Source of the DNA: Actinomycetota bacterium
Lineage (GTDB): Bacteria; Actinomycetota; Thermoleophilia; Gaiellales; Gaiellaceae
Assembly: GCA_003162235.1 (NCBI GenBank)
Contig: PMMN01000038.1
Span: forward strand, 1-7,402
Length of the DNA: 7,402 bases
Direction of reading: 5' to 3'
Shown piece by piece: positions 1 to 5,957 of the stretch; positions within the stretch are counted from its first letter, which is position 1, and every line of letters begins with the position of its first letter. Under the pieces are notes generated by a model. The model searched no databases, was not told the origin of the DNA, and saw only the letters and a program-made list of their open reading frames with translations. Both the position numbers and the translations under genes were made by a program.

Positions 1-211
1 GGGGGTCAAGCCGTGGATGCTAGAGCTCGCCTCGGAATGAAGACCCGTCGACTGGGTGTGATCGGTGAGTGCGAGGCTAGGACGCAACGCCTCGTTCGTA
101 ACCGGAGGCTACGGGCGAGGTCGAGAACAACGCATCGCGCTTGCCGAGCGCGGCCAGACGATGGAGTGCTTCGTTTTGAGACGAGCTCCAGAGGCCGAAG
201 GGCTGTGAAGG

Positions 212-226
212 CGCACTGGTAGTGCG
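212..226 (+). repeat. Short hairpin upstream of lysA
   Basis: Perfect 6-bp inverted repeat: CGCACT (212-217), loop GGT, AGTGCG (221-226). It lies just before a longer inverted repeat, so the two could form one folded leader ahead of lysA. It has no following T run, so it is not a typical intrinsic terminator. Confidence 0.4.
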
Positions 227-232
227 GAGAGC

Positions 233-283
233 AGTTCTGCGGTCGCTTGCGCCGCGGATCGGCCGCTTCGGGCGTGCAGAACT
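233..283 (+). repeat. Inverted repeat in the putative lysA leader
   Basis: AGTTCTGC (233-240) is the exact reverse complement of GCAGAACT (276-283), an 8-bp stem extendable by one G-U pair. The enclosed 35 bases are GC-rich and can form smaller internal stems, such as GCCG 251-254 with CGGC 260-263. The right arm ends 26 bases before the lysA GTG. It could be a transcript leader structure or the end of an upstream transcript. It does not match any lysine-responsive riboswitch I know, and the function is unknown. Confidence 0.4.
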
Positions 284-309
284 AGTGGGATAGGCTCTAA
301 GCTCGCGCT

Positions 310-1581
310 GTGTCCGTTCTCGACCTCTTCCCGGATAGCGCCCGCATAGAGCGGGGCGAGCTCGAAGTGGGTGGCCTGCGCGCCTCGGAATTGGCGCGCG
401 AGTTCGGCACGCCGCTCGTTGTCTACTGCGAGCAGACGCTCAGGGCCCGAGCCCGCGCCTATCGCCAGGCGGCTCCGAATGCGCTAGTCGTGTTCGGCAG
501 CAAGGCCTTCCCGAACGTCGCCGTGCTCGAGCTCTTCGCCGAGGAAGGGATTGGGGCTGACGTCTCCACTCTTGGCGAGCTCGAGGCGGCCAGGCGCGCC
601 GGCATCGGCGGCGAACGGATTGTCTGCCACGGCAACAACAAAAGCGACGAGGAGCTGCGAGCGGCCGCGGAGGCCGACGTGCTCTACACCGTTCTCGACG
701 CCCCCGACGAGGTTGAGCGCGCGGCGGCGGCGGGGATCAAGCGGGCGCTGGTTCGCGTCGCGCCCGGCATCGACGTCGACACGCACGAAGCGATCCAGAC
801 AGCCCATCGGGGCTCCAAGTTCGGGCTGACGCCGGAGCAGACGGTCGAGGCCGTACGCCTGGGCTCATCGCTCGGGATGGAGATGGCGGGGCTGCACATC
901 CACCTCGGCTCGCAGTTGCTCGACCTGGCGGCGCCGCGCATGCTGCTCGACTGGCTGGCCGGCTTCGTCGCCGTCTGCCGCACCGAGCTCGCTTGGGCGC
1001 CCGCGGTCGTCGACGTCGGCGGCGGGCTCGGTATCCGCTACACCGAGGACGAGCAGGCTCCCTCGATTACCGAGTGGATCGGCGACCTCGAAAATCGGCT
1101 CGAGCGCGATTTCGCCACTCACGGCCTGCCCCAGCCGGGGTTGATCATCGAGCCGGGGCGCTCGCTCGTCGCCGAGGCCGGCTTCACCCTCTACGCGGTC
1201 GGCGTAATCAAGGAGCCCGCCGAGGGTCCGCCTTGGGTGGCGGTCGACGGCGGCTACTCCGACAACCCGCGCCCGCTCTTCTACGGCGCCCGTTACGAGG
1301 CGCTGCTCGCCAACCGGGCCGATGAGCCGAGCGATCGCTCCTACACGATCTGCGGCAAACACTGCGATGCGGGTGACGTGCTGGTCAGGCGCATCGCGCT
1401 GCCCGCGCCCCGCCGCGGCGACCTGCTGGCCATCCCCGGCACCGGCGCCTACACGCTCAGCATGGCCTCGAACTACAACGTCCTCCCCCGCCCGGCCGCG
1501 GTGCTCGTCTCCGGCGGTAAAGCACGCCTGATCCGCCGGCGCGAGACGCTCGACGACCTGTTCGGGCTCGACGCTCCATGA
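310..1581 (+). CDS. lysA: Diaminopimelate decarboxylase (LysA)
   Basis: A cytoplasmic PLP enzyme expected to decarboxylate meso-diaminopimelate to L-lysine, the last step of lysine synthesis. The 423 residues match the usual length of the family (fold-type III: alanine-racemase-like barrel plus C-terminal beta domain). Visible motifs: PLP lysine K65 in FGSKAFPNVAV; HGNNKSDEEL 107-116; HIHLGSQ 196-202; glycine-rich phosphate loop GGGLG 237-241; EPGRS 281-285; VDGGYSDNPRP 312-322; YGARY 325-329; catalytic cysteine C352 in GKHCDAGD; GAYTLSMASNYN 379-390. The usual CESGD around the catalytic cysteine reads CDAGD, so the Glu thought to contact the distal end of the substrate is Asp. The GTG start gives a normal N-terminus but has no clear Shine-Dalgarno; a weak TAGGCT -10-like box at 291-296 would leave a very short leader. 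The gene overlaps the next by 4 bp (ATGA). The family is certain; strict substrate specificity is a little less so. Confidence 0.93.
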   Translation: MSVLDLFPDSARIERGELEVGGLRASELAREFGTPLVVYCEQTLRARARAYRQAAPNALVVFGSKAFPNVAVLELFAEEGIGADVSTLGELEAARRAGIGGERIVCHGNNKSDEELRAAAEADVLYTVLDAPDEVERAAAAGIKRALVRVAPGIDVDTHEAIQTAHRGSKFGLTPEQTVEAVRLGSSLGMEMAGLHIHLGSQLLDLAAPRMLLDWLAGFVAVCRTELAWAPAVVDVGGGLGIRYTEDEQAPSITEWIGDLENRLERDFATHGLPQPGLIIEPGRSLVAEAGFTLYAVGVIKEPAEGPPWVAVDGGYSDNPRPLFYGARYEALLANRADEPSDRSYTICGKHCDAGDVLVRRIALPAPRRGDLLAIPGTGAYTLSMASNYNVLPRPAAVLVSGGKARLIRRRETLDDLFGLDAP

Positions 1582-2453
1582 GGCGAGAGATAGCCGCGGC
1601 CGTCGCGCTGGCAGCCGATCTCGGGATTCGCTGCGACGAGCCTCGGATCGTCAACGAGGGCTTCAACCTGCTCCTCGAGCTCTGCCCAGAGCCCGTCCTC
1701 GCCCGCATCCCGACCGCGGTGGCGGAGATCCGCGATCCGCTCAAAAGCGCACGAAGCGAGCTCGCCTTCGCCGCCTTGCTCGCCGAGAGCGGTATCGAGG
1801 CGGCGCGGCCAAGCACCCTCGTGCCGCCCGGCCCGCATCGCTTGGACGGGCTCGTCATCTCCTTCTGGGAGCTCGAGAGAAGAATCTCGCGCCCGCTCGA
1901 CGTGAAGGCGGCAGCCCACTCGCTGCGGCGCATCCACGATCTCGATCCTCGCCGTGCGAGCTTCCTTCCGCCCTTCAGACCCCTCCTCGAGCTCGATCTC
2001 CTGCTCGAGCGGATAGAGGCGCGGCGGCTGCTCGCTGTTGAAGACCTCGAACTGCTCGAAAGCGAGAAGGAGCGACTGGTCCCCTTGCTTCCGGAACGTT
2101 TCGATGAGCGCCCTCTACACGGCGACGCCCATTTCTACAACATCATGGAAAGCGCGCGCGGAACCATCTGGATCGATCTCGAAGACGGCTGCCTAGGCCC
2201 GATTGAATGGGATCTGGCAACCCTCCAGGCCGCGGCCAGAAGGCTCGAGCAAGATCTCCCTTGGCGCGCGGCCATCGCGGCCTATGGACGGGAGCCGGAT
2301 ACCGACTTGCTCGAACTGATGGTGGAGCTGCGCGGCGTCTACGTGGCCGCCTGGCACGCCCTCGGCGCGGCGACGATCCCAGAGAGCGCTCTCTGGCGCG
2401 ACCGCTGGCTCGAGCTTCTGCGAGAGGACCGAGCGAACCGAGGCCGCTCTTAG
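1578..2453 (+). CDS. APH/choline kinase-fold phosphotransferase
   Basis: A 291-residue soluble protein of the protein-kinase-like aminoglycoside phosphotransferase (APH) family, expected to move the ATP gamma-phosphate onto a small-molecule hydroxyl. The N-lobe has a nucleotide-loop-like NEGFNLLLEL (26-35) followed by LARI with R43 where the ATP-contacting basic residue is expected. The catalytic loop is HGDAHFYN (181-188; D183 the base, N188 a metal ligand). The metal-binding segment IDLED (199-203) has D200 as the DFG-equivalent aspartate and is followed by GPIEWDLA, typical of the family. All key residues are present, so it should be active. The ATG overlaps the lysA stop (ATGA) with no Shine-Dalgarno of its own, pointing to translational coupling. 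The substrate is not evident. Pairing with lysA hints at amino-acid-related metabolism, but many members phosphorylate drugs, sugars or choline, and resistance should not be assumed. Confidence 0.88.
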   Translation: MRREIAAAVALAADLGIRCDEPRIVNEGFNLLLELCPEPVLARIPTAVAEIRDPLKSARSELAFAALLAESGIEAARPSTLVPPGPHRLDGLVISFWELERRISRPLDVKAAAHSLRRIHDLDPRRASFLPPFRPLLELDLLLERIEARRLLAVEDLELLESEKERLVPLLPERFDERPLHGDAHFYNIMESARGTIWIDLEDGCLGPIEWDLATLQAAARRLEQDLPWRAAIAAYGREPDTDLLELMVELRGVYVAAWHALGAATIPESALWRDRWLELLREDRANRGRS

Positions 2454-2471
2454 AACTCGGGCGCGTTTTTT
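2438..2471 (+). terminator. Possible weak terminator after the lysA operon
   Basis: CCGAG (2438-2442) and CTCGG (2456-2460) can pair around the phosphotransferase stop codon; after five bases comes a run of six T (2466-2471), rare in this GC-rich window. The stem is only 5 bp and not adjacent to the T run, so it is a weak candidate. An overlapping alternative dyad, CGCGTTT (2462-2468) with AAACGCG (2479-2485), competes with it and could be an operator instead. Confidence 0.3.
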
Positions 2472-2504
2472 GAGTCGTAAACGCGAGAGCCGAGGCGCCG
2501 AAAC

Positions 2505-2519
2505 GCACGGTACCCGTGC
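2505..2519 (+). repeat. Hairpin over the predicted start of the membrane gene
   Basis: GCACGG (2505-2510), loop TAC, CCGTGC (2514-2519) form a perfect 6-bp hairpin. It contains the GTG at 2516 used as the longest start of the next gene. Either translation begins at the later in-frame GTG (2552), or the hairpin limits access to the start, or the dyad is a DNA operator site. Confidence 0.35.
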
Positions 2520-2932
2520 ACGTTCGTGGCAAATGTTTCAGAATAGAACGAGTGCGGCGTCTCGGAGCCCTCTCTCTCGCAGCAGCAGTCACAGCGATCG
2601 TCGGCTTCGCTGGGTTTTACGGTTTCGTCTACCGGCCTGTGGACGGCGCGCGGGCGGTGCAGATTCTCTATGCGGCGACGCTCCTCCTTCCGCCGGCGCT
2701 CTTCCTCGGACTGGCACTCGTACTCCAGTTCAGACGCGCCACCGAATCGAACGTGCTCGGCCTCGTCGGTATCGCAATCCTGGTCGGCTCGCCGACGCTC
2801 GTCTTCTTCCTCGGCGGTCTGTTCGGCGCCCTGCTTGCTGTCTCGGCGCTTGCTCTGGTCGGGGCGCTGGCAACGATTGTCCTCCGGCGCGCGGCGACAA
2901 GTCTGCCGGATGGCGGTTTCACGGCGAGCTAA
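2516..2932 (+). CDS. Small four-helix membrane protein, unknown function
   Basis: I do not recognise the family. The 138-residue product has a basic N-terminus (residues 1-15) and four hydrophobic stretches at about 16-38, 49-71, 79-100 and 101-123, the last two joined by a tight turn, then a short polar tail. It should be an inner-membrane protein with both ends on the same side; R-R pairs at 73-74 and 124-125 suggest those ends face the cytoplasm. Codon use with mostly G/C third positions supports coding in this frame over the overlapping frames, which give charged, low-complexity shadows. The start is uncertain: GTG 2516 lies in a hairpin and has no Shine-Dalgarno, and in-frame GTG 2552 (residue 13) keeps all four helices. 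The 3' end overlaps the convergent acetyltransferase gene by 14 bp. No catalytic or ligand motif is visible. Confidence 0.7.
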   Translation: MHVRGKCFRIERVRRLGALSLAAAVTAIVGFAGFYGFVYRPVDGARAVQILYAATLLLPPALFLGLALVLQFRRATESNVLGLVGIAILVGSPTLVFFLGGLFGALLAVSALALVGALATIVLRRAATSLPDGGFTAS

Positions 2933-3743
2933 CGGTCGCTCGGGGGCCTGCCGCACCCGCGAAGCGGTAGATCGTGCCGATCGCATCGAACCCCAACTTG
3001 CCGTAGAGGTTCTTCGGCCAGTCGTCGTGGACGGCTCGGAGGAAGGTGAGATCGTGACCCAGCGCCTTGCTTCGGATCACGGCGCGCGAGACCGTTGCGC
3101 GCGCGAGACCGGCGCGCCGGTACTTCTCCAACGTCGCCACCGAGCGCACAACCGCGGCGCCGTTGTCGTCGGAATAGAGCTCGCAGAAGGAGCCGATGGA
3201 GCCGTCGACGAAGGCCGCGAAGAAGCGCATCTCCCCGGCCCGGGTGAGTCTGCGCGCAACGGCCAGCTCCTGGTGGACGAGCTCGGCGTCTCCGCGCGAG
3301 CGGGCGAGTAGGTAACGGACGCGAACCGGCTCGAGCTCCTCGATATCGACCTCGCGAACGAAACTCACATCGACATCCCGATCGGTCGGTCGCCGCTGCA
3401 CCATCAGGACGACGCGATCGACCTGCCAGCGCTCGAGCTGCTCGAAGCCAAGCGCGAGCCTGGTACCGATCTCCTCGTCATAGGCGACCACGCGACGAAA
3501 AGCGAGCCTGCCCTGCAGCCGCTTCGCTTCGCCGGCGATCCGCTTGGCTTCGGTCACGAGGTCTTCCACCGAGAGGCGCCCGGGCAACGACTCGACCCTG
3601 AGCAGGTTCATATTCAGAACTCGCGGCAGCTCGCGGTCGGAGAGCGTCGCTACCCCGCCTTCGAAATGCTCTCGCCGCTCGCAGATGGCGTCGTCCAGCT
3701 CACGCATGAACTGAATCGCTCGTAGTCGCTCGTTCTCGTTCAC
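2919..3743 (-). CDS. GNAT-family N-acetyltransferase
   Basis: A 274-residue cytoplasmic protein with a C-terminal GNAT domain (about 130-262) that should use acetyl-CoA to acylate an amine. Motif A is visible as the VVRSVATLEKYRRAGLA region (198-214), with the pyrophosphate-loop signature R210-A-G-L-A; motif B holds Y247 in KNLYGKLGF (244-252), the usual general-acid tyrosine position. The N-terminal half (about 25-120) ends in a GFEQLERW...DRVVLMV segment (99-115) resembling the end of a second, degenerate GNAT fold, so this is probably a tandem-GNAT protein with one active site. The GTG start at 3743 is preceded by GGAGG four bases away and overlaps the TGA of the small upstream gene (GTGA), so the pair is likely translationally coupled. 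The ATG at codon 13 has no comparable ribosome site. The substrate is unknown. Confidence 0.85.
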   Translation of the reverse strand: MNENERLRAIQFMRELDDAICERREHFEGGVATLSDRELPRVLNMNLLRVESLPGRLSVEDLVTEAKRIAGEAKRLQGRLAFRRVVAYDEEIGTRLALGFEQLERWQVDRVVLMVQRRPTDRDVDVSFVREVDIEELEPVRVRYLLARSRGDAELVHQELAVARRLTRAGEMRFFAAFVDGSIGSFCELYSDDNGAAVVRSVATLEKYRRAGLARATVSRAVIRSKALGHDLTFLRAVHDDWPKNLYGKLGFDAIGTIYRFAGAAGPRATVSSP

Positions 3744-3886
3744 GGCGCCTCCGTCACTACCCTCCGTAGCAGATCGGCCGGCGCTCGCAACCTGATTCCG
3801 AGCCCGGCGGCCCGGCCGGCGTCCAGCGCCAGCCGCACGAGCTTGGAGTCGAGCACGCCCGAGGCGCAGGTGATGAGCAGCTTCAC
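3740..3886 (-). CDS. Small gene (48 aa) coupled to the GNAT gene
   Basis: A GTG-started reading frame of 48 codons plus TGA, beginning VKLLITCASG and ending RVVTEAP. About 43 of 48 codons end in G or C, much higher than the chance frames here, which argues for real coding. Its TGA overlaps the acetyltransferase GTG by 4 bp (GTGA), and the acetyltransferase Shine-Dalgarno GGAGG lies inside it. It has no transmembrane segment; a short hydrophobic start (KLLITC) precedes a likely helix with basic and leucine residues (about 13-43). The frame stays open upstream into the 3' end of the hydrolase gene, without another ATG or GTG that I could place, so GTG 3886 is the only evident start; it has no Shine-Dalgarno and abuts a hairpin. 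I do not recognise the family. It could be a small partner of the acetyltransferase, a leader peptide for coupling, or the remnant of a longer gene. Confidence 0.55.
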   Translation of the reverse strand: MKLLITCASGVLDSKLVRLALDAGRAAGLGIRLRAPADLLRRVVTEAP

Positions 3887-3903
3887 GCCCGTAGCGTACG
3901 GGC
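3887..3903 (-). repeat. Hairpin abutting the small gene's start codon
   Basis: GCCCGTA (3887-3893) and TACGGGC (3897-3903) are exact reverse complements around a 3-base loop. In the minus-strand transcript this 7-bp stem ends directly before the GTG of the small gene and begins 32 bases after the hydrolase stop. No T run follows, so it is not a standard terminator. It could limit ribosome access to the small gene, stabilise the upstream mRNA end, or bind a regulator. Confidence 0.4.
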
Positions 3904-3928
3904 TGTCCGAGTCCGGAGTTGCGCCTCT

Positions 3929-3953
3929 TCCGGGCCTAGCCCCAAAGCCCGGA
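3929..3953 (-). terminator. Weak stem-loop at the hydrolase stop codon
   Basis: TCCGGGC (3929-3935) pairs with GCCCGGA (3947-3953), a 7-bp stem with an 11-base loop that holds the hydrolase TAG. There is no T tract after it on the minus strand, so at most it is a weak attenuator or 3'-end stabiliser between the hydrolase and the two downstream genes. Confidence 0.22.
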
Positions 3954-5957
3954 GCGTAACCTCGCCAGAGTCTCGAGTCCGTTCGGCGGAACGCTTGACG
4001 GAGCTGCTGTGCTCGCAGACGACCGCCCGACCCGGGTGGAGACCAGGTTCAACCCGATCAGGCGCGGCAGCTGAACCTCGACCTTCGCGTCGTTGGCAGC
4101 GGTGCGAACGCGGATGCGAAGCGGCTTCTTGCCAAGGCGTCCCGTCACCGTGGTGTACTTCTTCCCGCGGTCGACGGAGAGCGTGCCGTGACTCCCGACC
4201 CCGGTGACTGTCACGGTTCCGATCCCGGTCACGGCGTTGTACGTTCCGCTCACGACCACACCGGGGACGTAGACGAGCTTGCGCAGCCGGAGCTTGAGCA
4301 GCGAGCCGGTGAAGATACCGCCGCGTAGACCGGTGTCAGACCCGGAGAGAGCGGTCGCGGTCACATCGCTGAGCGTCCCGAGCACGGCGCCGATCGTCCT
4401 ACCGCGAATCCCTTTCACGCGTACCGGTTTCACGCTGGCGAGCGAGCCGGGATCTACCCGCACGGGACGGAAGAACGGAGTGACGAAGCTGCACGACGGA
4501 ATCGAGGTGTTAGTGAAGAAGTGAGTCAGCGAGCTCTCGACGCAGGTGTCGGCGTTCGGCCAGACGTCACTGATCGCGCTGTGCCCGGTAAAGGGGACGT
4601 TGACGCGAACTGCGTGCGGGTACAGCGCCGCCACAGCTCCGGCATCCGAAAGGGGAGTCAGATCGTCCTCCAGGCCGTCGAGAACCAGTACCGAGATGTC
4701 GGGAGCCGGCGCCGTCACGCTCGAGTCGACGCTGCTCGCAGGCCAGTAGATGCAGAGGCCGATGTTCGAGATGGCCAGACCTGTGGCCGACGTGAAGGGG
4801 CTGTAAGCGCTCGCCGGTATCGCATCCAGCGCTGTTGTCGCCTTGGCCTCTCGCACCGAGAGCGTATCGCTCGGAGACCACGGAAAACGCGTATCGGTAC
4901 AGCTCGTGGCCGTGTACAGAGCCATGCCCGCTCCGGAGTTCGAGCTGGAGGAAGTCACCGGCGCGAGCAGGCGGCCGAGCGGATAAGAATCGCCGGCCAG
5001 CGCCGAACGAAGAGCCGCCGGGAAACGGGCGCGGGCGACGGCGTCGAGGCTGAAAGTCTCAACCACGAAGCCGAAGAGGTCGGCCTCGCTCGCCCGAAAC
5101 GGGCGCGGTGTCCCAGTCTGGTCGACGTAATTCAACGCGATCCCCGATCCGCCCGCTCGCTTGGCCATCCGTGCGAGATCGGCGAAGGGATTGGCCGTGA
5201 TTCCTTGGCAGAGCTTGCGCGCGCAGTTTGCGGCCAGCACTTTCGGCACGGCCGCAAAATTGGAGCGCGAGAAGGTGTCGACGCCCGTCGAGCTAACGAC
5301 CGAGTCGAGAACGAGCGCTGCCGTATGAGTCGGGAACAACCTCGAGTAGAGCTGCGCGACGTAAGTGCCGTAGGAGACGCCGAAGATGGTAACCCGATCG
5401 ATCCCGATCGCTTGACGCACCGCGTCGATGTCCTCGGCCGAGTCCTTGCTCGAGAAAAAGTCGCGCGCAGGCCCGAGCTCGACCGCGCACATCTCGACGA
5501 ACTGTTGCAGGCTCGTCGCCGACGACATCGCCCCGGGACAATCGAGAGGGCCCGACCCTCCCGTCCCGCGCTGATCGAAGACGACCAGGTCGCGCGTGCC
5601 CAAAGCGGGAGCGAGCGCGAGCGAAAAATCGGCCGCGAACGGTGTCGCAGCCTGTCCGGGCCCACCGGCAAGGGCGAACAGCGCCCCGTCAGTGTCGGCC
5701 ACGGTTGCCGGCTTCCACATCACGTGCAAAGCGATCGTCTTGCCGACCAGCACCGGCACGGTCCCGCTGCGATCGATCGGGACCGTCACCGTTCCGCAAT
5801 AGAAGCCGCTCACAGAGGGGCAGGGCAAGAAGCCGACCGGTACGGCAGCCTGAGCCGGTGCCGGAATAGCGAGAACAACGGCAACAGCGGCGGGAAAGAA
5901 GGCGAGGATCAGGCGAGCCCGTCGGCCGCTGACGTGAATGCTCCCTCTTAGGCTCAT
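3936..5957 (-). CDS. Secreted alpha/beta hydrolase, TAP-like peptidase
   Basis: A 673-residue exported serine hydrolase of the tripeptidyl/prolyl aminopeptidase-like group, likely removing short peptides from protein N-termini outside the cell. The chosen ATG (5957) has AAGGAAG seven bases upstream and gives a clean Sec signal peptide (basic residues 12-15, hydrophobic core about 16-31, AQA cleavage near 37). An in-frame GTG at 5999 would add 14 residues but has poor ribosome spacing. Catalytic region: oxyanion GGPGQ 98-102, DQRGTGGS 128-135, nucleophile S195 in GVSYG, acid D431 in GLEDDLTPL, H459 in TGHSA; the C-terminal part of the fold (about 390-490) resembles the TAP-like domain. Ten cysteines, all before residue 490, fit five disulfides in an exported protein. 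A C-terminal extension (about 492-673) is cysteine-free, Val/Thr/Gly-rich and probably beta-structured, with a Ser/Ala/Pro tail. A non-peptidase esterase or lipase role cannot be excluded. Confidence 0.88.
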   Translation of the reverse strand: MSLRGSIHVSGRRARLILAFFPAAVAVVLAIPAPAQAAVPVGFLPCPSVSGFYCGTVTVPIDRSGTVPVLVGKTIALHVMWKPATVADTDGALFALAGGPGQAATPFAADFSLALAPALGTRDLVVFDQRGTGGSGPLDCPGAMSSATSLQQFVEMCAVELGPARDFFSSKDSAEDIDAVRQAIGIDRVTIFGVSYGTYVAQLYSRLFPTHTAALVLDSVVSSTGVDTFSRSNFAAVPKVLAANCARKLCQGITANPFADLARMAKRAGGSGIALNYVDQTGTPRPFRASEADLFGFVVETFSLDAVARARFPAALRSALAGDSYPLGRLLAPVTSSSSNSGAGMALYTATSCTDTRFPWSPSDTLSVREAKATTALDAIPASAYSPFTSATGLAISNIGLCIYWPASSVDSSVTAPAPDISVLVLDGLEDDLTPLSDAGAVAALYPHAVRVNVPFTGHSAISDVWPNADTCVESSLTHFFTNTSIPSCSFVTPFFRPVRVDPGSLASVKPVRVKGIRGRTIGAVLGTLSDVTATALSGSDTGLRGGIFTGSLLKLRLRKLVYVPGVVVSGTYNAVTGIGTVTVTGVGSHGTLSVDRGKKYTTVTGRLGKKPLRIRVRTAANDAKVEVQLPRLIGLNLVSTRVGRSSASTAAPSSVPPNGLETLARLRSGLWG

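Larger units (their letters stand above)
1..309. other. Left flank without a supported gene
   Basis: No convincing coding region is visible on either strand. One forward frame is open from the left edge to a TAG at 220-222, but its translation is dominated by arginine and lacks motifs, hydrophobic segments and the G/C third-position bias of the genes to the right, so it looks like chance. A second frame (2-40) reads a short plausible protein tail ending in TGA at 38-40 and could be the last codons of a gene lying left of the window. No tRNA arms or known riboswitch core were recognised. The notable content is two stem-loops at 212-226 and 233-283, listed separately. Confidence 0.5.

Noticed and set aside
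13..222. 69-codon open frame at the left end
   Set aside because: Very arginine-rich, no motifs, no ribosome site and no third-position G/C bias; typical of a chance frame in GC-rich DNA.
205..284. Possible tRNA-like fold before lysA
   Set aside because: One arm resembles a D-arm hairpin, but there is no T-loop consensus, no acceptor stem pairing and no anticodon arm in the right place.
865..1362. 165-codon reverse frame inside lysA
   Set aside because: It lies opposite intact LysA motifs and has no recognisable domain; a shadow of the high-GC codon pattern.
1578..2453. Aminoglycoside resistance gene
   Set aside because: Only the general APH-fold motifs are seen; no residues identify a drug-specific subfamily, and the setting is metabolic rather than mobile.
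2450..2986. 178-codon reverse frame opposite the membrane protein
   Set aside because: Its highly charged, repetitive product is the expected antisense of hydrophobic codons; the forward frame has better codon bias and coherent helices.
5900..5935. Twin-arginine export signal on the hydrolase
   Set aside because: An RR pair is present before the hydrophobic core, but the following residues (A-R-L) lack the two hydrophobic positions of the Tat motif, so Sec export is more likely.
4521..5951. Long 476-codon forward frame opposite the secreted hydrolase
   Set aside because: Its product is arginine-rich and low in complexity, while the opposite strand encodes a complete hydrolase with signal peptide and catalytic triad; this is an antisense shadow.
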